Shown here one piece after another: positions 9,360 through 17,257 of a stretch of 64,000 nucleotides of DNA (positions are counted from its first letter, which is position 1; each line of letters opens with the position of its first letter). The notes beneath the pieces are model-generated. The model saw only the letters and a list, made by a program, of their open reading frames with translations, did not search any database and had not been told where the DNA came from. Origin of the DNA: Roseibium sp. MMSF_3544 (GTDB lineage: Bacteria; Pseudomonadota; Alphaproteobacteria; Rhizobiales; Stappiaceae); contig NZ_JASHKA010000006.1 in assembly GCF_030732845.1 (NCBI RefSeq), forward strand, positions 1 through 64,000, given 5' to 3'. A program made the translations under genes and the position numbers.

Positions 9360-9466
9360 AACACACAAGTTAACAGATTGAACCGAATTTTGGAACTTCA
9401 CAAACCAATCGCATCGGCCGAACATGCAGGCAGAGAAGGGTTTGGTCGCATGTTTGGGAGGAGAAT

Positions 9467-10417
9467 ATGAGACAGCTGTCACACTTGGTTCTTGCAGCGG
9501 TTTTGGTGTCAGCCGTTCCGGCTACAGCACAGGAAATGCCCGGCAAGGGCATATCGGTGTCGCCGATCAAGGGGTCGCCGGCAAATGCCTGGTTCCAGCA
9601 CATGGTGGTCCAGCTCGGCCTTGAAGCGCTCGGCTACGATGTTCAGGAAACGCTGGAAGCGGACTTTCCTGCCGTTCACCTGGCGGTCGCTTCAGGGGAT
9701 GCGGATTACACGTTCAATCACTGGAGACCCCTGCACAACGATTTCTTTGACAAATCCGGCGGCGAAGGCGTGATGACACGCGTAAATGCCTCGATCACCG
9801 GCGCCGGACAAGGCTACTTCATCGACAAAAAGACAGCCGAAGAACACGGCATCAAGGACATCGGTCAGCTGAGCGATCCCGCCGTCAGCGCCATCTTCGA
9901 CAGTGACGGCGACGGGCGCGCCAACCTCTCGGGATGTAATCCGGGATGGGGCTGCGAGCTGGCGATCGAGAAGCATCTGGACGACTATGAACTGCGCGAC
10001 ACAGTCCAGCATGACCAGGGCAGCTATTTCGCGATCATGGCGGATACGATCACGCGCTACAATGAAGGCGGTTCCATTCTTTACTACACCTGGACCCCCA
10101 ACTGGATCAGTGACGTTCTGGTGCCGGGTAACGACGTGGTGCAGATCGGCGTTCCGTCCGACGGCGACTTTGATGCCGGCTTTGCCGTCAACGATGTCTA
10201 CATCGTCGCAAACAACGACTTTCTTGAAGACAACCCGGCCGCGGCGAAGTTCTTCGAGTTGGTGGAGATCCCGATCGCAGCGGTGAACGCCGCCCAGGTC
10301 AAGCTGCGCGATGGCGAGAATACGCTCGAGGACTTCCGCCGCCACGCCGAAGATTGGGTCAAGGCCAATCAGGCGGATTTCGACGGCTGGGTTGCGGAAG
10401 CAGCCAAGGCAAACTGA
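9467..10417 (+). CDS. proX: ProX-type quaternary amine ABC transporter substrate-binding protein
   Basis: A 316-residue periplasmic binding protein with signal peptide (cleavage after ATA, residue 21) and a strong GGAGGAG ribosome site. The three tryptophan-bearing segments that form the betaine aromatic box in ProX are present: FNHWRPLH, CNPGWGCE and YYTWTPNW. ProX binds glycine betaine or proline betaine. Because choline sulfatase is encoded at the end of this operon, choline-O-sulfate or choline is a likely ligand here (inference). A hairpin follows the gene, which may keep the binding protein in excess over the membrane parts. Confidence 0.93.
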   Translation: MRQLSHLVLAAVLVSAVPATAQEMPGKGISVSPIKGSPANAWFQHMVVQLGLEALGYDVQETLEADFPAVHLAVASGDADYTFNHWRPLHNDFFDKSGGEGVMTRVNASITGAGQGYFIDKKTAEEHGIKDIGQLSDPAVSAIFDSDGDGRANLSGCNPGWGCELAIEKHLDDYELRDTVQHDQGSYFAIMADTITRYNEGGSILYYTWTPNWISDVLVPGNDVVQIGVPSDGDFDAGFAVNDVYIVANNDFLEDNPAAAKFFELVEIPIAAVNAAQVKLRDGENTLEDFRRHAEDWVKANQADFDGWVAEAAKAN

Positions 10418-10436
10418 CATCCCTCCCCACCTTCAG

Positions 10437-10463
10437 GGCGCGGTCTTGACCGCGCCTGTTTTT
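10437..10463 (+). terminator. Intra-operon hairpin with T-run after proX
   Basis: GGCGCGGTC (10437-10445) pairs perfectly with GACCGCGCC (10448-10456) and is followed by TGTTTTT. It has the shape of a Rho-independent terminator between proX and proV. It probably terminates only part of the transcripts, or protects the 3' end of proX mRNA, giving more binding protein than ATPase. Confidence 0.8.
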
Positions 10464-10480
10464 CTCAAAGGGAACATGTC

Positions 10481-11500
10481 ATGAGCGATGCGCAGATCGA
10501 ATGCCGGGACCTTTGGAAGATCTACGGCAAGCGCTCCGACGAAGCCATGAAGGCTGTCCTTTCCGAAGGCCTGACAAAGGACGAAGTTCGCGACCGCTAC
10601 GGCTGTGTCCTGGGTGTGCGCAACGCGAGTTTCTCCGTCAAGAAGGGCGAAATCTTCTGCATCATGGGGCTGTCCGGATCGGGAAAATCCACCCTGGTGC
10701 GGCACGTGAACCGCCTGATCGAACCGACGGCCGGTGAAATCCATGTGGCAGGAAAACGGGTCGACACGATGGGCGAAGACGCGCTCAGGCAGCTTCGCGC
10801 GGAAACCATCGGCATGGTGTTCCAGCACATGGCCTTGTGGCCCCACAGAACGCTTGGAGAAAATGTCGGTTTCGGCCTTGAGGTGCGCGGGGTTCCCCTG
10901 GAGGAGCGCCGCAAGTCGGCGGAGACCGCGTTGGGAGCGATGGAACTCAGCGGCTGGATTGATCACTATCCGGACCAGCTGTCCGGCGGCATGCAGCAGC
11001 GGGTGGGGCTGGCGCGCGCCCTTGCAGCAGACCCGGAAATCCTCTTGATGGACGAACCGTTTTCCGCGCTCGACCCACTCATCCGGCGGCAGCTGCAGGA
11101 TCAGTTTCTCAGCCTGTCGGAACACATGCACAAGACCACCTTGTTCATCACCCACGACCTCGATGAAGCGATCAGGATGGGAGATCACATCGCCATCATG
11201 AACGACGGCGAGATCGTGCAGATCGGAACACCGGAAGAGATCGTGACCAATCCCGTCGACGATTATGTCGCAGACTTCGTCAAGGGGATAAGCCGCGTCG
11301 GTCTCGTGCGTGCCGAAACGATCATGGAGCCACTGGACGGCCGCGAAGGAACGCCGAAACAGGTGCGCGCCGACGCGGAGCTCGGGGAGATCATCGACAA
11401 GTTCATGGAGGACCAGTCGCCGGTAACGGTGACGAACCCGGAGAACGCTCCTGTCGGACTGATCACAATCAAGGCGGCGCTCACGGCGCTGCGGGGCTAG
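10481..11500 (+). CDS. proV: ProV-type quaternary amine ABC transporter ATP-binding protein
   Basis: A 339-residue ATPase. Walker A is GLSGSGKST (about residues 62-70), the signature is LSGGMQQR, and Walker B is ILLMDEPFSALDP. The N-terminal extension ahead of Walker A (IECRDLWKIYG... with the YGCVLGVRNASF segment) is typical of ProV/OpuAA rather than sugar ABC proteins. The C-terminal 80 residues form the short regulatory region of the family and are too short for two full CBS domains. It drives import by the ProXVW complex at the inner membrane and is followed within 28 bp by the permease gene. Confidence 0.93.
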   Translation: MSDAQIECRDLWKIYGKRSDEAMKAVLSEGLTKDEVRDRYGCVLGVRNASFSVKKGEIFCIMGLSGSGKSTLVRHVNRLIEPTAGEIHVAGKRVDTMGEDALRQLRAETIGMVFQHMALWPHRTLGENVGFGLEVRGVPLEERRKSAETALGAMELSGWIDHYPDQLSGGMQQRVGLARALAADPEILLMDEPFSALDPLIRRQLQDQFLSLSEHMHKTTLFITHDLDEAIRMGDHIAIMNDGEIVQIGTPEEIVTNPVDDYVADFVKGISRVGLVRAETIMEPLDGREGTPKQVRADAELGEIIDKFMEDQSPVTVTNPENAPVGLITIKAALTALRG

Positions 11501-11528
11501 ACCCCTTTTGAATGATAGGGAGGCGACG

Positions 11529-12443
11529 GTGGATCTCTGGAACATCTTCGACAAAGAGTGGATCCCGGTCGGTGTCTGGGTCGAAACAGCGCTGCAATGG
11601 GTTGTCGCGAATTTCCGCTTCATCTTTCAGGCAATCAAGGTCCCCTTCGATCTGGTTCTCACCGCGCTTGAAGACGGGCTGACGGAGGCTCCGGATCTTC
11701 TGGTGCTGGCACTGATTGTCCTGATTGCGTGGCAGGCCGGTGGCCGCAAGCTCGGGATCATCTCGGCTATCTGCATGACGGCGATCGGGCTGATGGGTGC
11801 CTGGGAAGAGAGCATGACCACGCTGTCGATCGTGCTGACCTGTGTTGTGTTCTGTTCGCTGATCGGCATTCCGCTCGGCGTGCTTGCCGCCAAGCGCAAC
11901 AGGTTCTGGATGGTGCTTCAGCCCATATTGGACCTGATGCAGACGATCCCGTCCTTTGTCTATCTCGTGCCCATCGTCATGCTGTTTTCCATCGGCAACG
12001 TCTCCGGCGTGATCGTGACCTTTATCTATGCGCTGCCTCCGGTCGTGCGGCTCACCAATCTGGGCATCCGGCAGGTGCGCCCGGACATGGTCGAGGCGGC
12101 CCGGGCCTTCGGCGCGTCCAATCGTCAGACGCTTTACAAGGTGGAGCTTCCCCTTGCGCTGCCAACCATCATGGCTGGCGTTAACCAGACCATCATGATG
12201 GCGCTGTCCATGGTGGTTGTCTCGTCGATGATCTCCGTGACCGGCCTCGGACAGATGGTGCTTCGCGGCATCGGTCGGCTGGACATGGGTCTTGCGACCG
12301 TCGGCGGTCTCGGCATTGTTTTCCTGGCCATCGTCATCGACAGGGTTTCGCAAAGCTTCGGACAGTCTTCCCGCGCACGCAATCATCAGAAATGGTACGA
12401 AACCGGCCCGGTCGGGGCCGTCAGAACCCTGGTCCGCAAATGA
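11529..12443 (+). CDS. proW: ProW-type quaternary amine ABC transporter permease
   Basis: A 304-residue permease starting at GTG 11529, which has AGGGAGG five bases upstream. An in-frame TTG at 11508 lacks a ribosome site and is rejected. It has an N-terminal segment around WVETALQW, then hydrophobic segments, and the EAA-type loop MVEAARAFGASNRQTLYKVELPLALP (about residues 186-211) that contacts the ATPase. The C-terminus runs hydrophilic for about 30 residues. The stop codon overlaps the start of betC by ATGA, so uptake and sulfate-ester cleavage are translationally coupled. Confidence 0.92.
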   Translation: MDLWNIFDKEWIPVGVWVETALQWVVANFRFIFQAIKVPFDLVLTALEDGLTEAPDLLVLALIVLIAWQAGGRKLGIISAICMTAIGLMGAWEESMTTLSIVLTCVVFCSLIGIPLGVLAAKRNRFWMVLQPILDLMQTIPSFVYLVPIVMLFSIGNVSGVIVTFIYALPPVVRLTNLGIRQVRPDMVEAARAFGASNRQTLYKVELPLALPTIMAGVNQTIMMALSMVVVSSMISVTGLGQMVLRGIGRLDMGLATVGGLGIVFLAIVIDRVSQSFGQSSRARNHQKWYETGPVGAVRTLVRK

Positions 12444-13933
12444 CAAAATCCCCCAATATCCTGTTTCTGCAGGTTGACCAGCTGACCGCATCCGCGCTTC
12501 GCGCCTATGGCGACAATATCTGTCACGCCCCGGCTCTGGACAGGCTGGCCGAGACCGGCGTGGTTTTTGAGAACGCTTATTGCAATTTTCCGCTTTGTGC
12601 GCCGTCGCGGTTTTCCATGGCGACCGGCCAACTCTGTTCGGCAGTGGGTGCTTATGACAATGCCGCCGAGTTTTCCGCCGAGATACCGACCTATGCCCAC
12701 TATCTGAGGGTGGCCGGCTATCAGACCGCGCTTTCCGGAAAGATGCATTTTATCGGACCGGACCAGTTTCACGGGTTTGAAAAACGCCTGACCGCTGATC
12801 TCTATCCCGCCGATTTTGCATGGGTTCCCAACTGGGCAAACGAGGGCAAGCGGGACACGAACGACGATCGCGCCGTGCGCATTGCCGGGATCTGCGAGCG
12901 CTCGGTGCAGATCGACTACGACGAGGAAGTCACGTTCAAGGCGGTTCAGCACATATTCGACATGGCCCGCTCAGATGATGAGCGGCCGTTCTTCCTTCAG
13001 GTTTCCTATACGCACCCGCATGAACCGTATCTTTGCCGGAAGGAGTTCTGGGACCTTTACGAAGGCAAGGATATCCCGATGCCGGCCGTTGCCTCGCTTA
13101 GCGAACAGGAACATGATCCGCATTCGGTCCGCCTTTTGAAGGACTTCGGGATGCTCGGCATCAGATTCAAGGACGAGGATGTCAACCGCGCCATTCGGGC
13201 CTATTACGGCTCCATCAGTTATCTCGACAGTCTGATCTCAAGAATACTGGACGCTCTTGAAGCCACCGGAACCGCTGAGAACACCGCGATTGTGTTCACG
13301 TCCGACCACGGCGAAATGCTGGGTGAGCGGGGCATGTGGTTCAAGAAGCATTTCTTTGAAAAGGCCCTCCGCGTTCCCCTGATCGTCAAGGCCCCGGGTC
13401 TGAATGCGCAGCGGGTGCGCGAGCTCGTGTCGCTCGTCGACCTGCTGCCGACCTTCAATCGTCTCGCCGGCGCCGGGGCACCGGTTGAGCCATTGGAAGG
13501 GACTGACCTTCTGACCCTTCTCGACCAGGGCGATCCACCGCCGCAAAGAGCCGTTTATGCCGAGTACCTGGCTGAAGCGACACCGGTGCCTATCTTCATG
13601 ATCAGGCGGGGCACATACAAGTTCATCCATTCCTCCCATGACGGCACGATGCTGTTCGACCTTGCGAACGATCCGAACGAACTGACAAATCTTGCCGTCT
13701 CAAAATCGCATCAGGAGATTGTTGACTCCTTCCAGAAGGAACTCAGCACCAAGTGGGATGAAGCGGCGCTGACCGAAGCCATTCTGCTCAGCCAGAAGCG
13801 CCGGGCCGTTGTGCGCGACGCCATGAACAAAGGACAGAAACGCCTTTGGAACCACGGCGAAAGCGATGCCGACAAGGTGCTCTGGTACCGCGGCGTTCAG
13901 GGCTACAACGAATGGGCGTTCGACTACATCTAG
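12440..13933 (+). CDS. betC: Choline-sulfatase
   Basis: A 497-residue sulfatase hydrolysing choline-O-sulfate to choline and sulfate in the cytoplasm. The formylglycine motif is CAPSR (Cys53-Arg57), with metal ligands Asp13 and Gln14 in FLQVDQLT and the SDHGEMLGERGMW segment near residue 290. The C-terminal tail YRGVQGYNEWAFDYI is the hallmark of choline sulfatases, where it takes part in oligomerisation. Positions match Sinorhizobium BetC almost residue for residue (Asp14, Gln15, Cys54 there, from memory). ATG 12440 overlaps the proW stop. betA, betB and betI are not in the window, so oxidation of choline to betaine must be encoded elsewhere. Confidence 0.95.
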   Translation: MTKSPNILFLQVDQLTASALRAYGDNICHAPALDRLAETGVVFENAYCNFPLCAPSRFSMATGQLCSAVGAYDNAAEFSAEIPTYAHYLRVAGYQTALSGKMHFIGPDQFHGFEKRLTADLYPADFAWVPNWANEGKRDTNDDRAVRIAGICERSVQIDYDEEVTFKAVQHIFDMARSDDERPFFLQVSYTHPHEPYLCRKEFWDLYEGKDIPMPAVASLSEQEHDPHSVRLLKDFGMLGIRFKDEDVNRAIRAYYGSISYLDSLISRILDALEATGTAENTAIVFTSDHGEMLGERGMWFKKHFFEKALRVPLIVKAPGLNAQRVRELVSLVDLLPTFNRLAGAGAPVEPLEGTDLLTLLDQGDPPPQRAVYAEYLAEATPVPIFMIRRGTYKFIHSSHDGTMLFDLANDPNELTNLAVSKSHQEIVDSFQKELSTKWDEAALTEAILLSQKRRAVVRDAMNKGQKRLWNHGESDADKVLWYRGVQGYNEWAFDYI

Positions 13934-14066
13934 ATTGAGGCGAGGCGCAGTAACGCGGCAGCAAATCCCCCAGTGGCTGGAGGGCTATGCTCTACGAAAT
14001 GAGTCCGTACGCCAGAGCAGATTGCAGACAAACGCAGCGCCGCTGACAAACCTCTGTCGTGCATGG

Positions 14067-15275
14067 TCACTGGACGTCGTGTCGGTTGTCCCGGGCGACG
14101 CGTGTGTTATCCATTGCTGGCATCTTTTGGGTTAGTTCTGTGCACGTCACAGAAACTGCCTGCCCGTTTGTTGGTGCCGCCTCCAACAGAGGAAGCCGAA
14201 CGACAATGCTCAACGTTTTGTCCCGCAACTCGGCGTGAACCGTGCCCCCACTTCCAAGGCACAGCTGCTTTACGATAGACAGACCAAGCCCGCTGGAGTG
14301 GTTGTTGCGCCCTCGGGTCCGGCTGTGAGAAACGCGAAAGAAGCGATCAAAGAGCAAGGGAACATCCTGCGGCGGCAAGTCTGCGGCGCCGTTGGAGAAG
14401 ATCATTTCAATTCCCTGCGGATCATGCTTGGAAAATTGAACCCGGCATTCCGGTTCCGGATCAGCGTATCTCAGCATGTTCGACATCAGGTTATCGATGA
14501 TGTGCCGCAAGGATTTTCCCGACAGGGCAACCCATCTTTCGATCAGCGCGTCATCGAGGCTCACACTCAGCTGAAGGCCCTTTGCGCCAAACTGGGTGTC
14601 CCAACGGCGCTTAACGTCTTCCAGAATGGACCGCACCTCGACACCTTGCGACGTCGGGTCTTCGTCCTCGGGTGAGAGCTCCAAGGCTTCGATCGAATGG
14701 GTCAATGAGGTCAAATGATTGAGTTCATCCGACATGAGTGAAAAGAATTTCGCGTCGGCCTGGAAAACGCCATCCTCCAGACCCTCGGTGTAGCCACGAA
14801 GACTGGTGATGGGTGTCCGCAGCTCGTGTCCAAGATCGGCAAGGTATCGCGCGCGGCGCTGCTCTTCCTGCTGCAACGCCGCGGCAAGGGCGTTGACCGT
14901 ATCCGCCAGTCTCCCGACCTCTCCTGACTGGGTTTTCGCGCGTACGCTGTAATCGCCCTGTCGCAACCTGTCCGTCGTCCGGGCGAGCACACCGAGGGGG
15001 CGAACGATCAGGAGTGTCACTCCAATGGACGCCGCGACGGCGAAGACCAGTCCAAACGAGATACTTGTCCAAAGTTGACGTTCGACCTCGTCCACGAACA
15101 TGGCGTGAACCTGACCCGGTTCGATGTTGAAAGTGGACATGAGGCGATCGGAGTAGGTCGTGCTTTGACCCATAAACAGCCAGTACCAGGCAACTCCCAG
15201 CATCAGAACAATCGTGATGTTGGCCGCGATCATCTGGAGCGTTAGCCACGGCACCCGGTGCAGGCGGTGTTTCAC
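14067..15275 (-). CDS. Membrane sensor histidine kinase
   Basis: A 402-residue HAMP-type histidine kinase. Transmembrane helices lie at about 13-34 and 73-93 with a short periplasmic loop between them, then a HAMP linker (94-145). The phosphoacceptor His150 is in GHELRTPITSLRGY, the N box is HIIDNLMSNMLRYA and the G2 box is SSGLGLSIVKQL. The tail after residue 365 is a non-conserved extension. The gene overlaps the response regulator by 4 nt (ATGA) and is translated second. The short sensor loop resembles BaeS/envelope-stress kinases, but the signal cannot be named. Confidence 0.92.
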   Translation of the reverse strand: MKHRLHRVPWLTLQMIAANITIVLMLGVAWYWLFMGQSTTYSDRLMSTFNIEPGQVHAMFVDEVERQLWTSISFGLVFAVAASIGVTLLIVRPLGVLARTTDRLRQGDYSVRAKTQSGEVGRLADTVNALAAALQQEEQRRARYLADLGHELRTPITSLRGYTEGLEDGVFQADAKFFSLMSDELNHLTSLTHSIEALELSPEDEDPTSQGVEVRSILEDVKRRWDTQFGAKGLQLSVSLDDALIERWVALSGKSLRHIIDNLMSNMLRYADPEPECRVQFSKHDPQGIEMIFSNGAADLPPQDVPLLFDRFFRVSHSRTRGRNNHSSGLGLSIVKQLCLGSGGTVHAELRDKTLSIVVRLPLLEAAPTNGQAVSVTCTELTQKMPAMDNTRVARDNRHDVQ

Positions 15276-16042
15276 GATATCATGTGCCCGGCGTTCGCGG
15301 TGGTCGAGAACCGGTAGCCAAATCCACGCACCGTCTCGATCATCGTGCCGGTTTCATCACCAAGTTTCGTACGCAGGTTATGGACGTGCACATCGATCGC
15401 CTTGGGTCCGACCGCAACGTCGTTTCCGTAAAGAAGCGCGATCAGTTGGCCCCGCGACAGGACCCTGCTGGGCTGCTCCAGAAGACGCCGCAGAATTTTG
15501 TGCTCGTAGGGCGTCAGCGCGATTGTCTGACCGGACACGTTGCAGATTGGCTGCCCGACATCCAGTTTCAGGGGGCCGACTTCCAACACCTCTTCATGAC
15601 TTGCACTTGCCATTTGACTGCGGCGCAAGATCGCCTGAATGCGGACGATCAGCTCCCGAGGCGAAAAAGGTTTGATGACATAGTCGTCTGCACCCGAAGC
15701 AAAGCCGTCAAGCACATTGGTTTCCGCACCCAGCGCTGTCAGAAACAGGACGGGTGTCAGGGTGCCTTGCGCGCGCATAGCCTCAACGATGTCCGTCCCG
15801 GACCTGTGCGGCAGCATGACATCGAAGATGCAGATGTCGAACGTATCCGTCAGGGCCGCCTTGTAGCCCGTCAGACCATCCTGGTGCTCGAACACTTCAT
15901 GACCGGCACTTTCAAGATAGGCGCTCAGAAGATTGAGAATGTTCTCATCGTCTTCGACTACCAGGATTTTGGCTTTGGTAGCGATACCACCCGTCTCCCC
16001 AAATGAGCTCTTGGACGGGGAGAAAGGTGCATTCGTTTGCAT
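15272..16042 (-). CDS. OmpR-family response regulator
   Basis: A 256-residue regulator. The receiver domain spans about 24-138 with the acidic pair Glu30-Asp31/Asp32 and phosphoacceptor Asp74 (DICIFDVMLPH). The DNA-binding winged helix spans about 160-250 (YEHKILRRLLEQPSRVLSRGQLIALLYG, then VDVHVHNLRTKLG). ATG 16042 is used; a longer in-frame start at 16123 would run into the hairpin region. The first 23 residues before the receiver are an extension. It forms a two-component pair with the overlapping kinase. The exported YHS gene immediately upstream on the same strand is a possible target (inference). Confidence 0.92.
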   Translation of the reverse strand: MQTNAPFSPSKSSFGETGGIATKAKILVVEDDENILNLLSAYLESAGHEVFEHQDGLTGYKAALTDTFDICIFDVMLPHRSGTDIVEAMRAQGTLTPVLFLTALGAETNVLDGFASGADDYVIKPFSPRELIVRIQAILRRSQMASASHEEVLEVGPLKLDVGQPICNVSGQTIALTPYEHKILRRLLEQPSRVLSRGQLIALLYGNDVAVGPKAIDVHVHNLRTKLGDETGTMIETVRGFGYRFSTTANAGHMIS

Positions 16043-16086
16043 GGTGCGTCCAATAACGATCCGGAGACTACGAGTTGATTGGAGGC

Positions 16087-16114
16087 GCGCCGGCCTCAGG
16101 GGGGAGGCCGGCGC
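16087..16114 (-). terminator. GC-rich hairpin behind the YHS-domain gene
   Basis: GCGCCGGCCTC (16087-16097) is the exact reverse complement of GAGGCCGGCGC (16104-16114), giving an 11-bp stem and 6-nt loop just after the stop of the YHS gene. No T-run follows, so it may be a Rho-assisted terminator or mRNA-stabilising stem, and it separates that gene from the response regulator. Confidence 0.65.
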
Positions 16115-16126
16115 ACGCGGCAAACC

Positions 16127-16609
16127 CTATTGTGCGGCAAGCGTTTCGGCCGAGGTGGCGAAAATCACTTTCCAGTTCGACTCACCCTTTGAGATCACGG
16201 TGCCGGTGTCTGCGAGGAAGAGCTTGTTATGGGCTGCCGGGCTGCTGTTGAGGTAAAGCTGACCATCAACGATGGCCCAAAGATCGGGCTGGGTCGGCAC
16301 TTTCTTGCCCTTGCTCGCACCCGCTGAGCACCACCCGCCATAGGCTGGTGCATATTTCGCCGGGTTGGCATCAAAAAGCGCCTTGTTCTCCGCGGAGGCA
16401 AAATGCCAGGTCGCCCCTTGATATTCGGATGCAAATTCCGGTGAACCCGGCGTTGGTGCTCCCACCGTGTGGTAGGCGACAACGTCTGTCCCCCCAACGA
16501 CGGCGCCACCGTCAAGGTAGTGCTCATCCACGGCCAGCGCCGGACTTGCCATAAAGCTCACGGCCATTGCCATAGAAACCGCCGCGATAGTCTTTCCGTA
16601 GGTCTTCAT
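16127..16609 (-). CDS. Exported YHS-domain protein
   Basis: A 160-residue protein with a signal peptide (residues 1-26, cleavage after ALA). A YHS-like domain spans about 40-110, recognised from GTDVVAYHTVGAPTPGSPEFASEYQ, then FASAENKALFDANPAKYAPAYGGWCS. YHS domains are often metal (copper)-associated, and the single Cys plus His residues near the GGWC segment could bind metal. The true function of stand-alone exported members is unknown. It lies upstream of the two-component genes but is separated from them by a hairpin. Confidence 0.85.
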   Translation of the reverse strand: MKTYGKTIAAVSMAMAVSFMASPALAVDEHYLDGGAVVGGTDVVAYHTVGAPTPGSPEFASEYQGATWHFASAENKALFDANPAKYAPAYGGWCSAGASKGKKVPTQPDLWAIVDGQLYLNSSPAAHNKLFLADTGTVISKGESNWKVIFATSAETLAAQ

Positions 16610-16660
16610 AGGTTACGTCCTCGGGTCTGTGTTTTGACAATTTCAAAAGGATGAGTACTA

Positions 16661-16923
16661 GGGTACGGACCCCTAAATGAAGCCGATTTGGCGGCAAAAT
16701 GGCGAAATCTCGCAAGGAAGCGGGTGAAGAGCGGGCTGTGTGCCCGGTCAAGCTCGGTGACGCTGCGAGGTAATGCCATTTTACCGTCCTTCGGATTTGG
16801 CCGTCTTGACCATCTGCTGCGTCGCGAAAGGCTTGAAAATGAACCACATTTCCTGCGCCTTCGCTCCTTTCATATGGTCAAGACGATCCAAACCAAATCT
16901 GCTTCATTTAGGAGTCCGTACCC
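16661..16923. mobile_element. MITE-like element with 23-bp terminal inverted repeats and TA flanks
   Basis: The left end GGGTACGGACCCCTAAATGA and onward (16661-16683) is repeated inverted at 16901-16923 with one mismatch. Both ends are flanked by TA, the target duplication expected for IS630/Tc1-mariner-type transposases. The 263-bp interior carries a second inverted pair (CGTCTTGACCAT at 16802-16813 and its complement at 16874-16885) but no transposase gene. A partial copy sits at the left window edge. It is probably mobilised in trans by a related insertion sequence elsewhere (inference). Confidence 0.75.
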
Positions 16924-17012
16924 TAAGGTGAACTCTTCCCAGGACGTCGGGTATAACGGTGCAGTGTTTTGGGGCGGTTTGGGCTGCGTTAGGTTTCGGT
17001 TAGGATCGAGTT

Positions 17013-17049
17013 TCGTCCTGCGCGGCAATGCGCGCAGCTGCCAGGACGA
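17013..17049. repeat. Inverted repeat in a gene-free stretch
   Basis: TCGTCCTG (17013-17020) and CAGGACGA (17042-17049) are perfect complements, with an inner GCGC pairing between them. The stretch 16924-17182 has no credible gene. This stem and the one at 17183 are all I can see in it. Confidence 0.4.
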
Positions 17050-17182
17050 AGGCGGTTTCGGTATTAAGAAGAATGGAAGGTTTAGTGCCAGCTAGCGGGA
17101 AATCAGAATTTGATGTTCGACCAAAACTTAGTTGATTTCGGCATAGACCAGTTCGAACCTAATTCGATCTTTAGCTTTGCTG

Positions 17183-17222
17183 AATCAAAATGACCTTAAG
17201 AAAACTCGCGGTCATTTTGATT
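17183..17222 (-). terminator. Probable terminator of the alpha/beta hydrolase gene
   Basis: AATCAAAATGACC (17183-17195) and GGTCATTTTGATT (17210-17222) form a perfect 13-bp stem with a 14-nt loop, about 35 bp past the hydrolase stop codon. The AT-rich outer arm gives a T-rich 3' side in either direction. Confidence 0.6.
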
Positions 17223-17257
17223 AGATTCATTCACTTTCGTCTGGAACGACCGCCAAA

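Noticed and set aside
11508..11510. TTG as start of proW
   Set aside because: No ribosome site, whereas GTG 11529 has AGGGAGG at ideal spacing.
10433..11623. 396-residue minus-strand frame across proV
   Set aside because: His/Arg-rich mirror of the ATPase coding strand without a start signal or known domain.
16524..16847. 107-residue minus-strand frame through the YHS gene start and repeat
   Set aside because: It runs through the MITE end and the YHS promoter; the peptide is a translation of repeat sequence.
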